A DNA stretch of 64,000 nucleotides from contig JACMZG010000008.1 of the NCBI GenBank assembly GCA_018340805.1, forward strand, positions 25,794,967 to 25,858,966, in the 5' to 3' direction. Made by a program: the position numbers and the translations under genes. Below are positions 11,752 to 24,333 of the stretch, one piece after another. The first letter of the stretch is position 1. Each line of letters opens with the position of its first letter. Under the pieces are notes generated by a model. It worked only from the letters and a program-made list of their open reading frames with translations, was not told the DNA's origin and searched no databases. Source of the DNA: Microvelia longipes (lineage: Eukaryota > Arthropoda > Insecta > Hemiptera > Veliidae).

Positions 11752-12862
11752 TACAGGGTACCTTGGAACTTTTTCTCACCACATCGGATCGCCAATATTT
11801 CGGGCTCGCTTCGTTCATCCTTAGAACATACATATCGCCAAATTTATACTGTATAAGACATTTTCGGACACACTTCGAACTCGTTTTCTGCTGCTTAAAT
11901 TTTATGATCCATCATAAACTGTAGATAAGTGCTGTATTAAAACGAAGTGTTGTAAACTTATTTATTTCATTAATTAATGTCAAAATTCAACTTAATTAAA
12001 AATTTTTGAGATGTAAAATTTTTGAAATTATTGAGATGGAGCTTAGTACATATTTTATTCTTATTTATGACTAAAGAGACTAATGCTTAGAGGAAGTACT
12101 TAGGTAGAATAACACAATAATTAGGGGTCTAGAAGTAAGGCAGTTTGCAATGGGTGCCATAACAGTACTTACTTCTACTTGGTCTCCCTAGAGAAAGACT
12201 AGAGACTGTCCACCCCTCTACAACCATTATTCGAGACAAAATCTGAGCTTTTTCCAGTGATGTCACATCAAATCACGTTATACAACACAGATATTTAAAG
12301 AATGTATGCGATACATAATAATTAAAACTTATTTTTTATGCATTTGACTAATTTTAAGACGCATTGGTCGAAAAAATTTAATATTTAGGAGACGTTGCAA
12401 TGATTATGAAAAATAAAAAAACGTCAACAATGTATAGTTATGTGACTTATGAGCCACGCTACTCAGGGCTCATAAGAGCTGTTGTATCCTCTCCAAGTAT
12501 TAGTCTTTTTATTTATGACTACATACGTGCTAAATCTCAAAACATTTATCTCCGCGTTTTATGACTGCGTTTTGGAAATTATTCGGCGTCATTATTGCGG
12601 GTTAATGACGTCATAAAAATATTTTTTCGGATAGCGAAACTAGACCTAAAGATTGATTTCTGTACTAAATTTACACTCTCTAGCACAAATACATCAGGAT
12701 ATGCGATAATAACACATACACATGCAGACAGACAACTTTGTAAAAACCCATAGCTGGTCTTAAAAACACCTGAAACGGATAATTCAGATCACAACCCCGT
12801 TTCGAATTTTTCGCGAACATAATATGTTTCCTATATACCTACAGTATAAATGAGGAAAAGGA
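11752..12862 (-). repeat. 5S-like dispersed repeat, near full-length copy
   Basis: Reads on the minus strand from the head (tcctcatttatactgtaggtat at 12862) to the tail (gttccaaggtaccctg at about 11752). It keeps the head block with the gtcattaacc..cgcaataatgacg phrase, the middle block and the GCGAAGCGAG-type tail. The 5S-like core is largely lost, with only GGATCATAAAATTTAAGCAGC-like bases near 11895-11915. An insertion-like block lies near 12080-12290. Confidence 0.7.
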
Positions 12863-12865
12863 AAA

Positions 12866-12990
12866 ACGATAAAATTCTGGTGCAGTGGTACGCATGTCAG
12901 GCGAATTTCCTAAATTATTGAGCAGTTACTCAATTATCAAGCACTACTCGAAACTCATTTGTTTCTAATAATAAAAAATTGAGTTGTGGA
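12866..12990. repeat. Single arm of the GGCGCGG foldback family
   Basis: Contains AAAATTCTGGTGCAGTGG, then GCATGTCAGGCGAATTTCC, the arm consensus of the family described at 14815-15190. It directly abuts the end of the 5S-like repeat. Confidence 0.55.
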
Positions 12991-13082
12991 GTCCAGATAT
13001 AAGGAAAAATAAAAAACAAGTCTCTCCACTGATGTTTAAGTATAATGACAAAGCCAGCTGGCTATTGCCCAAATTAACAAAT

Positions 13083-13145
13083 TAAGGCATTGATAATAGT
13101 GAAATTATCAATGCATTTGATAATTTCACTATAATCAATGCCTTT
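13083..13145. repeat. Strong hairpin
   Basis: Arms of about 27 nt (aaggcattgata..agtgaaattatcaa and its inverse) around a loop of about 8 nt. A second hairpin (gtctctagataac/gttatctagagagc) lies at 13201-13235. Function unknown; perhaps a relic of a small foldback element. Confidence 0.7.
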
Positions 13146-14199
13146 CTTGATTGCTTAGTTGAAATGATTCAGTACTAGGCGGTTTCTATAAGATACTAGT
13201 AGTCTCTAGATAACACATAGTTATCTAGAGAGCATATAGTTTGTTAAATATATTTATTCATTTCAATAAAAATTGTAAGGCGAGTAAAACTAGCCGTGAA
13301 ATAATGCCATTTTTTTACACATGACAGCTTTATTACACGAGTGTGTTTCGTGGGGATTTACTTAATAAGAGTTATTTTATTACCATCCTTAACAATGATA
13401 AATTCTTATTAATTTATTTTAATTCGAATAAATTATTTTTCGTCCTACTTGGTTTAGCTGAATTAGATGTAACTCGGTAAAAATATGACCTCTAAAATAA
13501 AAACTGATTAGAGTTTGAGGAAATCAAAGATAAAATCTTCAAAAAGCGTCTATTTTAATTTTCATTACCAGCTAAGGTTTGGAAAAATATGTTTTGCTGA
13601 ATGTTTTTTATTACTGATTTAATGTGTATAGCGTGCAACCAGATCTTTATTATGTCTGTAATGTGGGCACACACACAAACACATTAATAGCATATACATT
13701 AACACACATACAGACAATTTAGTAAGACAGTATACAAGACATGGTTCAACATTATGAACTATTGAATTCAAAATAATTACATTTTGACAGCATTAAACTC
13801 TATTCTTCTTTGATACTGATCAAACAAATGTTTGGCGCCATTATGTAAAAAACAAAACAACATTTAAAGCCGATAAAATTATTTGGAAACCCGTAAAAAA
13901 TCTCATATCGATATGAGAATATATACCTAATACAGGAAGGTAATATTATATGTGTATGGAAAACAAAAACATCTCGAACAGTTTTTGTATTGAAAAATTT
14001 TATCAAAATTCTTTAGATAGAAACAGGCCCCTGTTTATATCTGTAACCTCTTGTGACCTTTATTAGTTATTAAATCCTTAGGTTTTAGCGAATTTCATTT
14101 GAAAAGAATTCGCTAATGGCATAGACGTCATGGTGGGAGTCGAATCTCGGACTAAGACCAAAATACATTTCAATGGTCCCTGATCACGAAAAATACTTT

Positions 14200-14426
<227 letters not shown>

Positions 14427-14439
14427 CAATCATCAATCA

Positions 14440-15190
14440 AACGAACCCCATTAAGCGAACGATCACTATAGGATAAATTACTGGAAACCAAAATTGCAGT
14501 CATGTAAAAAATTCGAGTGTCGTTTTCAATGTTTTTGGGGCACTAAATCGAATAAAGACAATTTGAAGTAAAAGACTCAAAATAATGGTGGTCATCAGTT
14601 ACCTGAAACCTAAATTACGACTTGTAAACAACATAATTCATGTGGGTAGTCGTTATTGATGTTTTTTTGGTCGGTGAAAATGGTCCGCAGTCCATAAGAG
14701 TACTCTAAGTACTAAAACCCTGGGCACCTGGGTTCTAATCCTATTAAAAATGAGTGTTTTTTATCACTTATTTTATTATATATTTTAAAAATTTAAATTA
14801 TAAATTATTTTATAATTTTAAAATAATTTTGGCGCGTTGTTCCTCATGCCGGGTGAAAATCCTGTGAAATACGTTTTTTCCGTTCTTAATAGTTCATTTC
14901 TTGGTTCAGGTTTATGCTTTATAACTCGGAAATGCGCTAAAAATTTTAAAGATAAACTCTGACTGAGCTTTAAACTAATAATGCAAACAATGATGTGCCA
15001 ATTTTAGAGGCATATTTTTGTATACTCAATAAGATAATTGTACGCATTTCCTTTGAAAAATACAGGAAAAAATGTTATGAGTGGTGCTTAACCAGTACCT
15101 TAAGAAAGAAATATATTGTTAAGCACGGAAACATGCATTCCGAAGGAAATTCGCCCGAACTGCGGACCACCGCTCCAGAATTATTTTGTC
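14440..15190 (+). repeat. Composite repeat plus foldback, most complete copy
   Basis: Left part (14440-14815) has the companion block with GGGTTCTAATCC, a tRNA B-box-like word. The right part (14815-15190) is a foldback: the left arm AAAATAATTTTGGCGCGTTG..CCGGGTGAAAAT is inverse to the right arm ending CGCCCGAACTGCGGACCACC..CAGAATTATTTT, about 70 bp each. Other copies are at 40780-41204, 43480-43740 (one arm) and 63360-63992, with isolated arms at 319-424, 12866-12990, 50385-50450 and 63270-63350. No protein coding. Confidence 0.65.
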
Positions 15191-17660
15191 AATAGACTTC
15201 TAACCAAAGGTATAAAATAAACGGGTTATAAAAGACAGATGTAAAACGTTTATTTAAAATCAATAAGCTATAATATTGTATAATCATAAACTGATATCGG
15301 TATTAAATATCGTGTAAAGTTTTACAATGTTGTAAATGTAACAGAAGTTTCTGGAGTTTTAAAAACATACTCCAAAAGTTTTCTTTCGGCTTTGCGTTTT
15401 ATTGGATCTTTCAGTTATTCCAAAACTTAACTTACTTTCTTAGAGAGATAGAAAATGTAAATCTATTTTTATTAGGGTATAAAAAGTTAAGAAATTGTAT
15501 AATATCGGTTCCCTAATGTAACAGATTTAGTTATTTTCCCCATTAAGGGTCAGTTTGTGAAGTGACTAAGAAAAAATAGAAAAGAGAATCTTAAATATTA
15601 AATTAACTAACGGATGATGCGAGGCTTCTGAGAATGTTTTCGATAAAATATGAATTAACTGGATTGACTAAACTGATTGAAATTTAATAGAAACAAATTA
15701 CTCTGCCTTGCATGGCACAATGTGTATCATTTATGAATTAAATTCGTAGAAAATGTACTTGAAAATTTCATACTTTAAATAGTACAAGGTGGACCATTAG
15801 TTTCCCCCTTTTGAACCATTAAACATAAATTAATGAAACATACTTTGCTTTTGTTGCGGGTTCTAGGGATGAGTGCAAGAAATTTTGACTCATGCATATT
15901 TTTGTCTTCAAAAATATTGTCAAGTGAAAAACATTGACAATTTAACTCAAAATTGAAACTTTAATATTGGCATTAGAAATCATTTTCCAAGGCAATTTTA
16001 CTCTTGGCAGATTATTTCTAATATCAATACTTAAGCTTTATTTTTAAGTTAAAATTACCTATTTTTACACTTTGATCACTTCTTTTCGTCAAAAATCGGT
16101 CTTAGACTAAACTGTGCTGGGGCTAAATCCTTGTATTCATCCATAGAACCTAGAAAGCCCAATAAAAGATTACCTTCCCATTTACTTTTTTCTATTTTTT
16201 CGCAAAATTTGGGATTGCATGGGACACCCACAGCCTAAGAAGCCTAGTTTTATATGTTGCAGTTTGTATATGTCCCGCAAGAACAAAAGAAGAAAAAGTT
16301 TTTCTTTAAGTGCTCTTAAAAATTATTTACTTTTTACTTAAAGTCTACGTGTTCTTGAGTTGAATGGGTAAACTTTTTACATTTATTTCTTTTGTCGCAC
16401 ATTCTAGAAATCTTATAAGGTTATACCTGTATCTATCCTTTATATTGTTGTATTAAACAATACATTTTGACATTCCGCTATATTAGTATTTAAACTGCAT
16501 GGAATGATATTATTTTATTATTTATGCTGTAATAAAATGAAACCATTTTCCTTTCCCTTAAAAAATGAACGAATGACTGGATACATTAGATTTTACGAGC
16601 CTATAAGCATTCCAGTTGTGCGTATTAAAAGACGTCAAGATGACTTGGAGATGAGTTTAATTTAACGATTTAGAGCCTCTTGAAAAGGGAGTCAAGATGA
16701 AATGATACGGAAATATTCTGACGAGTTCAAATTTGCATGAAAATCGTAATTCACACACCTAGAGCATAAAGAAGTTTTAGTGCGCGAGAACAAGTTATTT
16801 ATTAAGGGTGAATGCCGGAGCTGTAAACCTGATTATCATCCGATGCTTTGTCGTTGAAGACAAAGCAGATAAGTCAATAACGATGGTAGCCCCAATAATT
16901 TAATCCTGAGAAGCCTTGTGAAGGATAATACATTCCGAGTACGACCATAATTTTTGCCTCGGTGGGAATTCAATATTGTTCAAAACTTTTAATTAATGCG
17001 TTCAAAGAACGTATGGACACTAGAATAGACTATAGTCTTCTTATTTTTACTATTTCATTATTTAATTGGCTCGTAAATTAAATTATATTTTTTAACTGTT
17101 ACTTACCCCGATGAAACAAACGAGTCTTTAAGCCCTGAGCAATTAAGTTTATTCCCAAGGCTTCAGAACTATATATTTAAATCCCAAGACGTTCACAGAT
17201 AGACTTTTTCAATTTGGATACTATTAATTTCAAGTTATTTGTGTTTTTTAATCTTTTGTATTACCGCATTTCAATTGTGATTTGAACAAATTACAAGACA
17301 AACTTTGATTTCATAAGTATTAGTAAAATATTGATCCGTTGTTCGAATCAAGTTTTGAAAATCCATCTCCTCCCAAAGGGATGCTTTAAACATTTATTCG
17401 ACTGGGTTTGATGTAAGTTTTCCGAACAAATATTTTGACTTTGTCCTTGTGACATCTTGGAAACAGATTCCTATAGATTTCTCTGATTTATCAGAAGTTT
17501 TGTACAAGACAGATGAAACTTTAATCTCGTAGTGGTAATTTCTTGATAGGTCTCCAAAGAAATGTTCATATCAATGTGTTAGAAATGTAATGGTGTCATG
17601 CTCTAAAATTGTATATTACTCATTTAATTAAGCTGTAAATGATGATGATTGATGATACTT
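15191..17660. other. AT-rich intronic stretch without genes
   Basis: No gene, tandem repeat or classified element recognised on either strand. Confidence 0.5.
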
Positions 17661-17663
17661 AAG

Positions 17664-18025
17664 ACAGTAATTATCTTAAGTCCAAACATCATTTGATACT
17701 ATCGCGTTTTGCAGAACATGGTTGGTTGATACAATAGAATTGTGGGAGAGGCACCTAAGAAATGTAATTGCAAAATGCAATGCTTCATCTGGGAACTGTT
17801 CCATCATTCGATATTCGTCATTATATATGGATCGAGATATTGTCTTGTCCAACATTATGACAAATGTCGAGCCATCAATTATGACGATTGTCGAACAGTC
17901 CCCAGATGTAGCATTGATTTTGCTTGTTACATTTCCTAGGGGTCTCTCGCACAATTATATTGTGTCCACTATTTATACTTACAAAATTCGGTGGTATCAA
18001 ATGATACAGTAATTATCATTTAGGC
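17664..18025. mobile_element. Foldback element with mirrored reading frames
   Basis: Two diverged inverted arms, about 17690-17850 and 17865-18010. The left reads ATTGTGGGAGAGGCACCTAAG; the inverse of the right reads ATTGTGCGAGAGACCCCTAGG. The ends carry a CATTTGATAC word. Because the arms are inverted, open frames occur on both strands (17722-18012 plus, 17676-17954 minus) and encode similar peptides (ERHLRNV/ERPLGNV, CLSHNSIVST/GLSHNYIVST). I treat these as one sequence read twice. Family unknown. Confidence 0.6.
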
Positions 18026-18169
18026 AAAAACTTATTGTGGCAGGACGTAATAAATTATTACAATAAGAGCTAACGATTGCAAGATTACACAAGTTGTTAA
18101 AACCTAACTTTGTAACTGCAACAACTTTTAACTTTTTTAAACATCTCGAAAAATAGTATATTATTCTAG

Positions 18170-18450
18170 TCTAGGAAATGTAACTTTTCTTTTTAACGGA
18201 AGCGACTATATTTAATGGCGAGCGAAGAAAATCAGAAAAAAAGGAACTAAGGTAAAAAAGTCATTCACAGCCATGTGTATGCTATTTTTTCTGAGGTAAA
18301 GATTTATTTTAAAATTAATAACATTAAGCAAACACTTTTATTTACCGCTTCAATCTCTAAAGTGTTTTATTCTAGTAAAGTTACTCAATGTCACTTCATC
18401 CGTATTATTATCAAATATAATATATTATTGATCAATGTCATTGATGTATT
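18170..18450 (+). repeat. Dispersed repeat R3, copy 1
   Basis: Shares GAAGCGACTATATT, GGCGAGCGAAG-like, ACAGCCATGTG, TATGCTATTTT and CACTTTTATTTACCG with 21095-21330. An inverted partial copy lies at 20435-20555. Unclassified. Confidence 0.55.
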
Positions 18451-18516
18451 ATTATCAATGTCACTTATCTGTAACATTTTAAATAATATTCTATTTATTA
18501 AAATAAATAGGTATTA

Positions 18517-19441
18517 CGAGGTCTGTCCATAAATATACGTATAAAATAATTATTTAGATCTAAGCAGGAATTGGAGAGACTAGACAGTGAGCTTCCCCCT
18601 TCACTGACAACCCAAGCAAGCCTGAGCTAGGTGGACAGCGCCTCATGAGTCATCAGTCAGTATCTACAGTCAGTTGGTCCGACCCCTTTCTTAATAACTC
18701 GTCGGCATAGAAATCTCTTTTACCGATCTACAGAATATCAATATTAAATTTCTTGCTAAACTCGGGAAGAACGGTCAAGAAATTCATGAAGCATTAGTGA
18801 TAGTGTACGGAGAAAATGCCTTGAAGGAACCAACGGTCCACAAGTGGTTAAAGCGGATTAGAGAAACGAGAAGACTTCAAGAATGACCTTCGCCTGGACG
18901 CCCCACCACTTCGTCTTGACGAAAATGTGGATCGTGTCCGATCAATTGTCTTCAAAAATTGTCGATAGACAGTTAGAATGGCGTATGAATTGAATGTGTG
19001 TAAAAACAAGTTACCTACAAGCACGGGTTGCTCAAGTTCGCCCGGAATTGGCTCGCGAAAAACTTTGGATCCTTCATCACGACGACGCTCCATCGCACGT
19101 CATTGGTTGTACGCGAATTTTTGGCACGCAATTTAATCACAGTCACTGACCAGCCACCATATTCACCCGATTTGGCACCGTGTGACTTTTTTTTGTTCCC
19201 TAAATGTAAAATGTTGCTTCGGGGGCGCCATTTGGGGGACGTGGATGACATAAAAGGACGACGACGAGGCAGCTGAAGAGCTCAAAGTAGAGGACTGAAG
19301 GATGTTTTCAACAATGGAAACGGCGTTGGACCAAGTGCGTTTTATCAGAGGGGAGTACTTCGAGGGGGACAAAATGTTTTTTGATGATTATTTGTAAAAA
19401 AATGTTTATGATTTTTTATACGTATTTATGGGACGACCTCG
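18517..19441 (+). mobile_element. Mariner-type transposon, internally deleted
   Basis: Bounded by TA dinucleotides (18515-18516 and 19442-19443). Terminal inverted repeats are CGAGGTCTGTCCATAAATA at the left and CGAGGTCGTCCCATAAATA as the inverse of the right. At 925 bp it is shorter than the roughly 1.3 kb usual for mariner. It carries a broken transposase (see next entry) and should be immobile by itself. Confidence 0.9.
18735..19399 (+). pseudogene. Mariner transposase, frameshifted and deleted
   Basis: The N-terminal helix-turn-helix region is read around 18743-18860 (IKFLAKLGKNGQEIHEAL, then VHKWLKR). Linker phrases RLDENVDRVRSIV and TVRMAYELNV follow, after one frameshift and a stop. 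The catalytic half shows ILHHDDAPSH (around 19070-19100), then in another frame SLVVREFLARN and YSPDLAPCDFFLFPK (19161-19205). Together these cover the second Asp and the D34D Asp of mariner. The segment bearing the first catalytic Asp is missing, in line with an internal deletion. It ends near the right repeat. A mariner origin is certain; the subfamily is not resolved. Confidence 0.88.
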
Positions 19442-19899
19442 TATTTAATGTGGTCTTCAGAGCTCCTGGTGGCAAATAGATAAAATCCCAGCTGTAGACA
19501 AGAAAAAATTGTATGCGGTACAAATAAGTCTTTTATTTTCCGTAGATACAAATTTTGCATTTCACATTCTGTACAACAGGGAACAAAGTAAACCTAAACT
19601 CCCTACCCCAGAAAAAAACCAATTTTAATATATTCGGGGGGCTGTAATGTAGGCACTTTATATCCTCAAAAAAGTAGGCGAAGTGCATTTTTGCCGTATA
19701 CGACAGTTTCGTAGTTTTTTTACTGATGCTGGTGAAGTTCCTCAAATGTCTACTAGGTGGGCGCGAGTAGTTTACTACAAGATTATAATATTACCTTTCT
19801 TGTTCTTACTTTTTTTTTGTTCATCAAATAAGTAATCAACCGTTTTTCTTAATGAAGTTTTATTTTCGTAAAGTGAGTTTATAATTATTTATTATCAAG

Positions 19900-20125
19900 C
19901 TTAATAATCAAAGATAGTGATTCAGACATTGCAAATACGCCTCCGGAAGTGAAGCTTTTGGCCAACGAGGCGATCGGAAGAAGTGTACCGGCATATTTCT
20001 ATCCCTTTAGCACGTTCACACGGTTATCTAAATCCACGGATCGCATCAAGTACGCTAGTGAAATACGCTGTAAGAACCATGTGGAGGGAATTCAGGACCC
20101 ACTTAATATTTCAAATATTTTTTTT
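19900..20125 (+). other. Open, less AT-rich fragment of unknown origin
   Basis: One frame is open for about 70 codons and reads SDSDIANTPPEVKLLANEAI, then a Lys/Arg-rich part, with a stop at the T-run near 20128. The start resembles the N-terminal regions of recombinase-like insect repeat proteins, but I cannot support a family. No Met start or splice sites decide it. It may be a transposon relic. The 19444-19900 stretch before it shows nothing recognisable. Confidence 0.25.
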
Positions 20126-20434
20126 TAAATAATTTTATTATTATGCAAAAGACACACATTTAATTAAATATATTTTTTGTTTTAAACTTCCTTATAACCT
20201 AAGTGGACCTTCACAATAAATGACGCAATGTTTTTGCGGGATCACATATGACGTCATCTGATTCGATTGACTAAACAAATACCGTCCAAGAACGGGATCG
20301 TATTAAATGCGTATGGAATATGATCAACTGTTAAAAACGCTGTTGTGTGTACGTAATAATTATACTGTTTTTCTTCCAAATAGTTGTTTACTATTACTAC
20401 GCCCGCAAAAATAGCATAAACTACATTAGGAACT

Positions 20435-20555
20435 GACGAGGAATGGCTTTTTTACCTCTGCTTCTTTGCTGTATCACTTCGCTCGAAAGTAAATATAGTC
20501 GCCACGGTAAAAAAAAACCTTCTTTACAGTCTTGTAACATAACAGATATAATATA
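20435..20555 (-). repeat. Dispersed repeat R3, inverted partial copy
   Basis: Inverse of the R3 start: ctttcgagcgaag and aatatagtcgcc. See 18170-18450. Confidence 0.45.
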
Positions 20556-21094
20556 ATATACTATTATAATAGATAAGGTAATTGAAATGAAATTTAAGGA
20601 AACAAGTAATTTTATCTAGTTTTTAAGTAGGTTGTTTCCTGAAGAAGTTTATCTAGACGACAGTTTCCCTCTCTATAAGAAATGTCATTGATGGATGGCA
20701 TTGAAAGTTAAGTGGAGAAAAAAGCAATCAAATAAATGATACTGATACGAGGTGGAGATAACACTTATCGTTTTTACTGTTAACTTCTTTTGCACAACTG
20801 ATTAAGATTTGTAATTATGGATTAAGAAGATTTCTAGCTTGTTTCTATAAGAAATAAAACGAACTTTTAGGAAGGCATCCCTTTTTTACTTTGAGTGTAT
20901 TAGTCATTTATTACTTTTTGAAGGTCAAGTATTCCTTGGTTTTAGGTATTTGCATTTAATATAGCCCAACATTTTGTTTATGTTAAAAGTGAGTTGTTAA
21001 AAACAGTGAATATTTATTCAATTTATTCACTTATGTTTTGCAAAAATAATATCTTGTTTAATATTATATTTTACTACTAGGCTATGAAATGTTA

Positions 21095-21330
21095 TTTTTT
21101 ACCGAAGCGACTATATTAACCGGCAAAGCGAGTCAGTAAAAAAAGGTGAAGTAAAAAAAGTACATTAACAGCCATGTAGTGTATGCTATTTTATTGAGGT
21201 AAAAGGTAATAATGAAATAAATAATATTTACTAAACAAAATTTATAAAAAGATCTTAAGTACTTTAATAAATACTTATTTACTTTTCTGAGGAACACTTT
21301 TATTTACCGTTTCAATCACTTAAGTTTTTA
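21095..21330 (+). repeat. Dispersed repeat R3, copy 2
   Basis: Matches 18170-18450 (GAAGCGACTATATTAA, GGCAAAGCGAGTCAG, ACAGCCATGTAGTGTATGC, CACTTTTATTTACCGTTTC). No coding capacity. Confidence 0.55.
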
Positions 21331-22134
21331 ACTTATTAGCGAGTTGAGTTGCTACCAACTTAGTTAAGAGACACTAAGTTTGTAGCAACTAATAATATCA
21401 AACATTGTAAGGAATATTTCAAAAACTAATATTGATAAAACTAATTAAAATTTAATTTAAATTGTAAAAATCAAGTCATAGATAATAGAAAGAAGGTGTT
21501 ACACTGTTACAACATTGTTGCCTTTTACCGAGACTATGGGTGAACTAAACAAGAATGCGGTTATCAGTGTTCCTTGCGGCAAACGGATGAACTACCAGCT
21601 GTACAAAAAAAGGTTTTCTAAGCCGTGGGAAAAACTCTCTCCCTTAAAAAAATTCAATTTTACGAATTATCTGTGACTTTATATTCCATTTATTTGTCGT
21701 GTGTTTACTTTTTGGCATATAAAAGAAATGTTCTACAGATAATTATTATAGTTCCAATTAGCCATCACGTTGTTTACTCTTATATTAAACAAGATACCAT
21801 TGTTTCAAATATATTAATGCTTAAATAAAATAAATATATAATATTATTGCCCCCGTGCTGGTACATCCCCTGTATGATTGTCAGACGTTTCCAATTAATT
21901 TTTCCCCTCAAAAGCTAGGAGTACTGGTGTTGGTTTCTAACTCTCCTTGTAGGCTTTTATGTTATCAGGTTAATTTACAATGCGCTTAAAACTGCTCTTT
22001 AACTGAGTTATGAATCAGAAATGTAATAATTAATTCAAAATATTTTTGAGTATTAAAGCTAAATTAATACATTTTTAATATGACAGTAATATTAAAGTTT
22101 TTTATCTACCACTTAAGCTTCATAAAAAAATTTG

Positions 22135-23104
22135 GTTCGGTGTATATCGGAACTTTTTCTCATCAGATAAGATTCGCTACACTCATCCTCCCTACTTCGG
22201 AATCGCTTCGCTCGTCCTCTAAATATGCAAATCGTTAAATTTATGTTGCAGCACGTCTTCGGACTCGCTTCGCTTGTCTTTAGATAGTAAATACATACAC
22301 GTACTGATCACGCTCGATTCTGCTTAACTTTTATTATACATCAAAAATCATAAATATGTTTGTCGTATTAAAACGAAACGTGGTGCACATATTACACTTG
22401 TGGTAAAGGTATACACTGAGTCACCCGTGGTGTAGTGGTTAAGGTACGCGGCTAATACACAGAATGAATGGACTTGAAACTTCTGAGTTAATTTAGTCAT
22501 GAGTTTAATCCCAACACGGGCCTCTAGGATTTTTATGAGAGCGATAAAAATTCTGCCTACCACGTCCTTCAGAAGGGGCGTAAAGCTGGTGGTCTCGAGC
22601 CTGTGCGTTGTCAGGTACTCCTTAAAGATCCCTTACCCTACGTTAGTCTTATTCATGGCTAACGTATGTGGCTAAATATACAGCTCAATCTGATCGCATC
22701 ATGTTCCCACATTTTATGATTTTTCGAAATTTTTGTTGAGTCATTATTGCTGGTGACGTCACCGGAAAGTGTTAAAAATTTCTTGTCGGATCGGGTCAGT
22801 AATGAAGAAGTTCTAAGAGTAAACTCTATCTCTAATACACTCCATACGTCATAAAAAAATATTTTCCGGATTGCTGAACTACACCTATAGACAGATTTGT
22901 TTTACAAAGTTTCAACTGTCTAGCATAAATATACTGGGAGCTACGATGATAACAGACTAACACATACGTACAGACAACTTTGTGAAAACCACTTAGGAGC
23001 CCTTAAAACACCTGAAAAGGATAATTCAGGTGACATCGCGGTTTCGGTTTTTTTTTGCAAACACAATACTTTTCATATATACCTACGGTATAAATGAGGA
23101 AGTG
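22135..23104 (-). repeat. 5S-like dispersed repeat, near full-length, split by a SINE
   Basis: Reads on the minus strand from head (cctcatttataccgtaggtata, 23104) to tail (about 22135). The 5S-like core lies around 22285-22340 (GTTAAGCAGAATCGAGCGTGATCAG as its inverse). Tail units GACAAGCGAAGCGAGTCCG and GACGAGCGAAGCGATTCCG follow. A tRNA-headed SINE interrupts it at about 22425-22640. Confidence 0.75.
22425..22640 (+). mobile_element. tRNA-headed SINE
   Basis: A Pol III A-box-like GTGTAGTGGTTAAGG (22431-22445) and a B-box-like GAGTTTAATCCC (22502-22513) are spaced as in a tRNA, followed by a body with CACGTCCTTCAGAAGGGGCG. The anticodon arm is not tRNA-like, so it is a SINE rather than a tRNA gene. 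It lies inside a 5S-like repeat copy; exact ends and duplications were not resolved. Confidence 0.7.
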
Positions 23105-24209
23105 TAAACATCATCCTTATAAGCAATTAAACTAATATTGAAAGGTTGTTAACTTAAAAATAGTTTAATGAAATTTTGTTAAAAATTTCATTACTTGGGA
23201 TCTACGTGATGGTGATATTGTTGTCTTGTTCTATTTTCTTTTCAGAGTTTGTAGAATGTTTCGTTACCCTTTTTCCATTTTCATTGTTTTTTAGTCACGT
23301 TTCATTGTACATTCTGAGTAAAATAGACAATTGAAACATCTTTTCTTTAAAAAATATTAAATTTATTTGTTTTTAAATTTGGTAGTTTGATATTGTAGGT
23401 AGAGGTATTGTTAAAGTTTAGTTTTTTATTCTAATATTAAGAATGTATTGTATTAGAAGAAATAATTCTAAATTATTAATTATTTTTATTGTTGTACAAA
23501 TTTTTGAGCATCCTTTTGCCTAGTTTAAGGCAAAGCACAATAATAATTGGAAATTCCAAACGAGGCTTCTGAATTCACCGCCTATGCCTATACAAAGTGT
23601 AATAAAGGAAAACTTTATCGATAACTATAATTTTATATTTCAGAGAAGCATATATGGTCTTTCGGCCTTCTAGTAGTTTTAATGACATCATGTTTTTGAT
23701 TTTATTTAGAATAGAATTATAAAATTACTCATCATACTTCATAACTTATGAATTATTAAAAAAATAAATAAAGATAATAATAACGGAGATGTGTAAGACT
23801 TTTGTTTTATACTTCATAGCTTAATACTTAGCATTACCGTGTAATACTTTACGGCAGTACTTATTACTTAGCATCAGCTAAGTATTACCGGGTAATACTT
23901 AGCATTGGGGCAGAGCTGGATTCCTATTCAGGAAGATATCTATTTTACTTGTTTTTGGCATAGTATGATTTCGTAACTAATACCCAAAATAGGCAGAATT
24001 ACTAGGGTTAACATATGGTTCCCCTATTCCTTTGCAATCTAGACATAAATAAGAACAACGTCATAAATTTCGATTACTAATGATTACTCGCTTAGGAAAG
24101 ACGCCTAAGAACATATGTAGAAACTATTTGATAGCATGAAATTTAATGCATAACAGTAATACAAATAATACAAATTTAGTTAAAAATAATACATTTTACA
24201 ATTATTTAA

Positions 24210-24210
<1 letters not shown>
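23105..24210. other. AT-rich intronic stretch without genes
   Basis: No gene recognised. Around 23820-23905 the words TAATACTTAGCAT and AGTATTACCGGGTAATACT recur as a small cluster of direct and inverted copies. Confidence 0.5.

Positions 24211-24270
<60 letters not shown>
24211..24270. repeat. (TA)n microsatellite at the 3' end of the R1-like LINE
   Basis: TA tract. Read on the minus strand it lies just after an A-rich 3' end of the LINE whose stop codon is at 24334-24336. Confidence 0.9.
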
Positions 24271-24271
<1 letters not shown>

Positions 24272-24333
24272 AAAAAAATGAAAAAAAAAAATGATAATAA
24301 ATAAATTACAATAATAGTGTTGGTAATGTCCTC

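Noticed and set aside
22425..22520. A tRNA gene on the plus strand
   Set aside because: The anticodon arm and acceptor stem cannot form; the body continues as a SINE.
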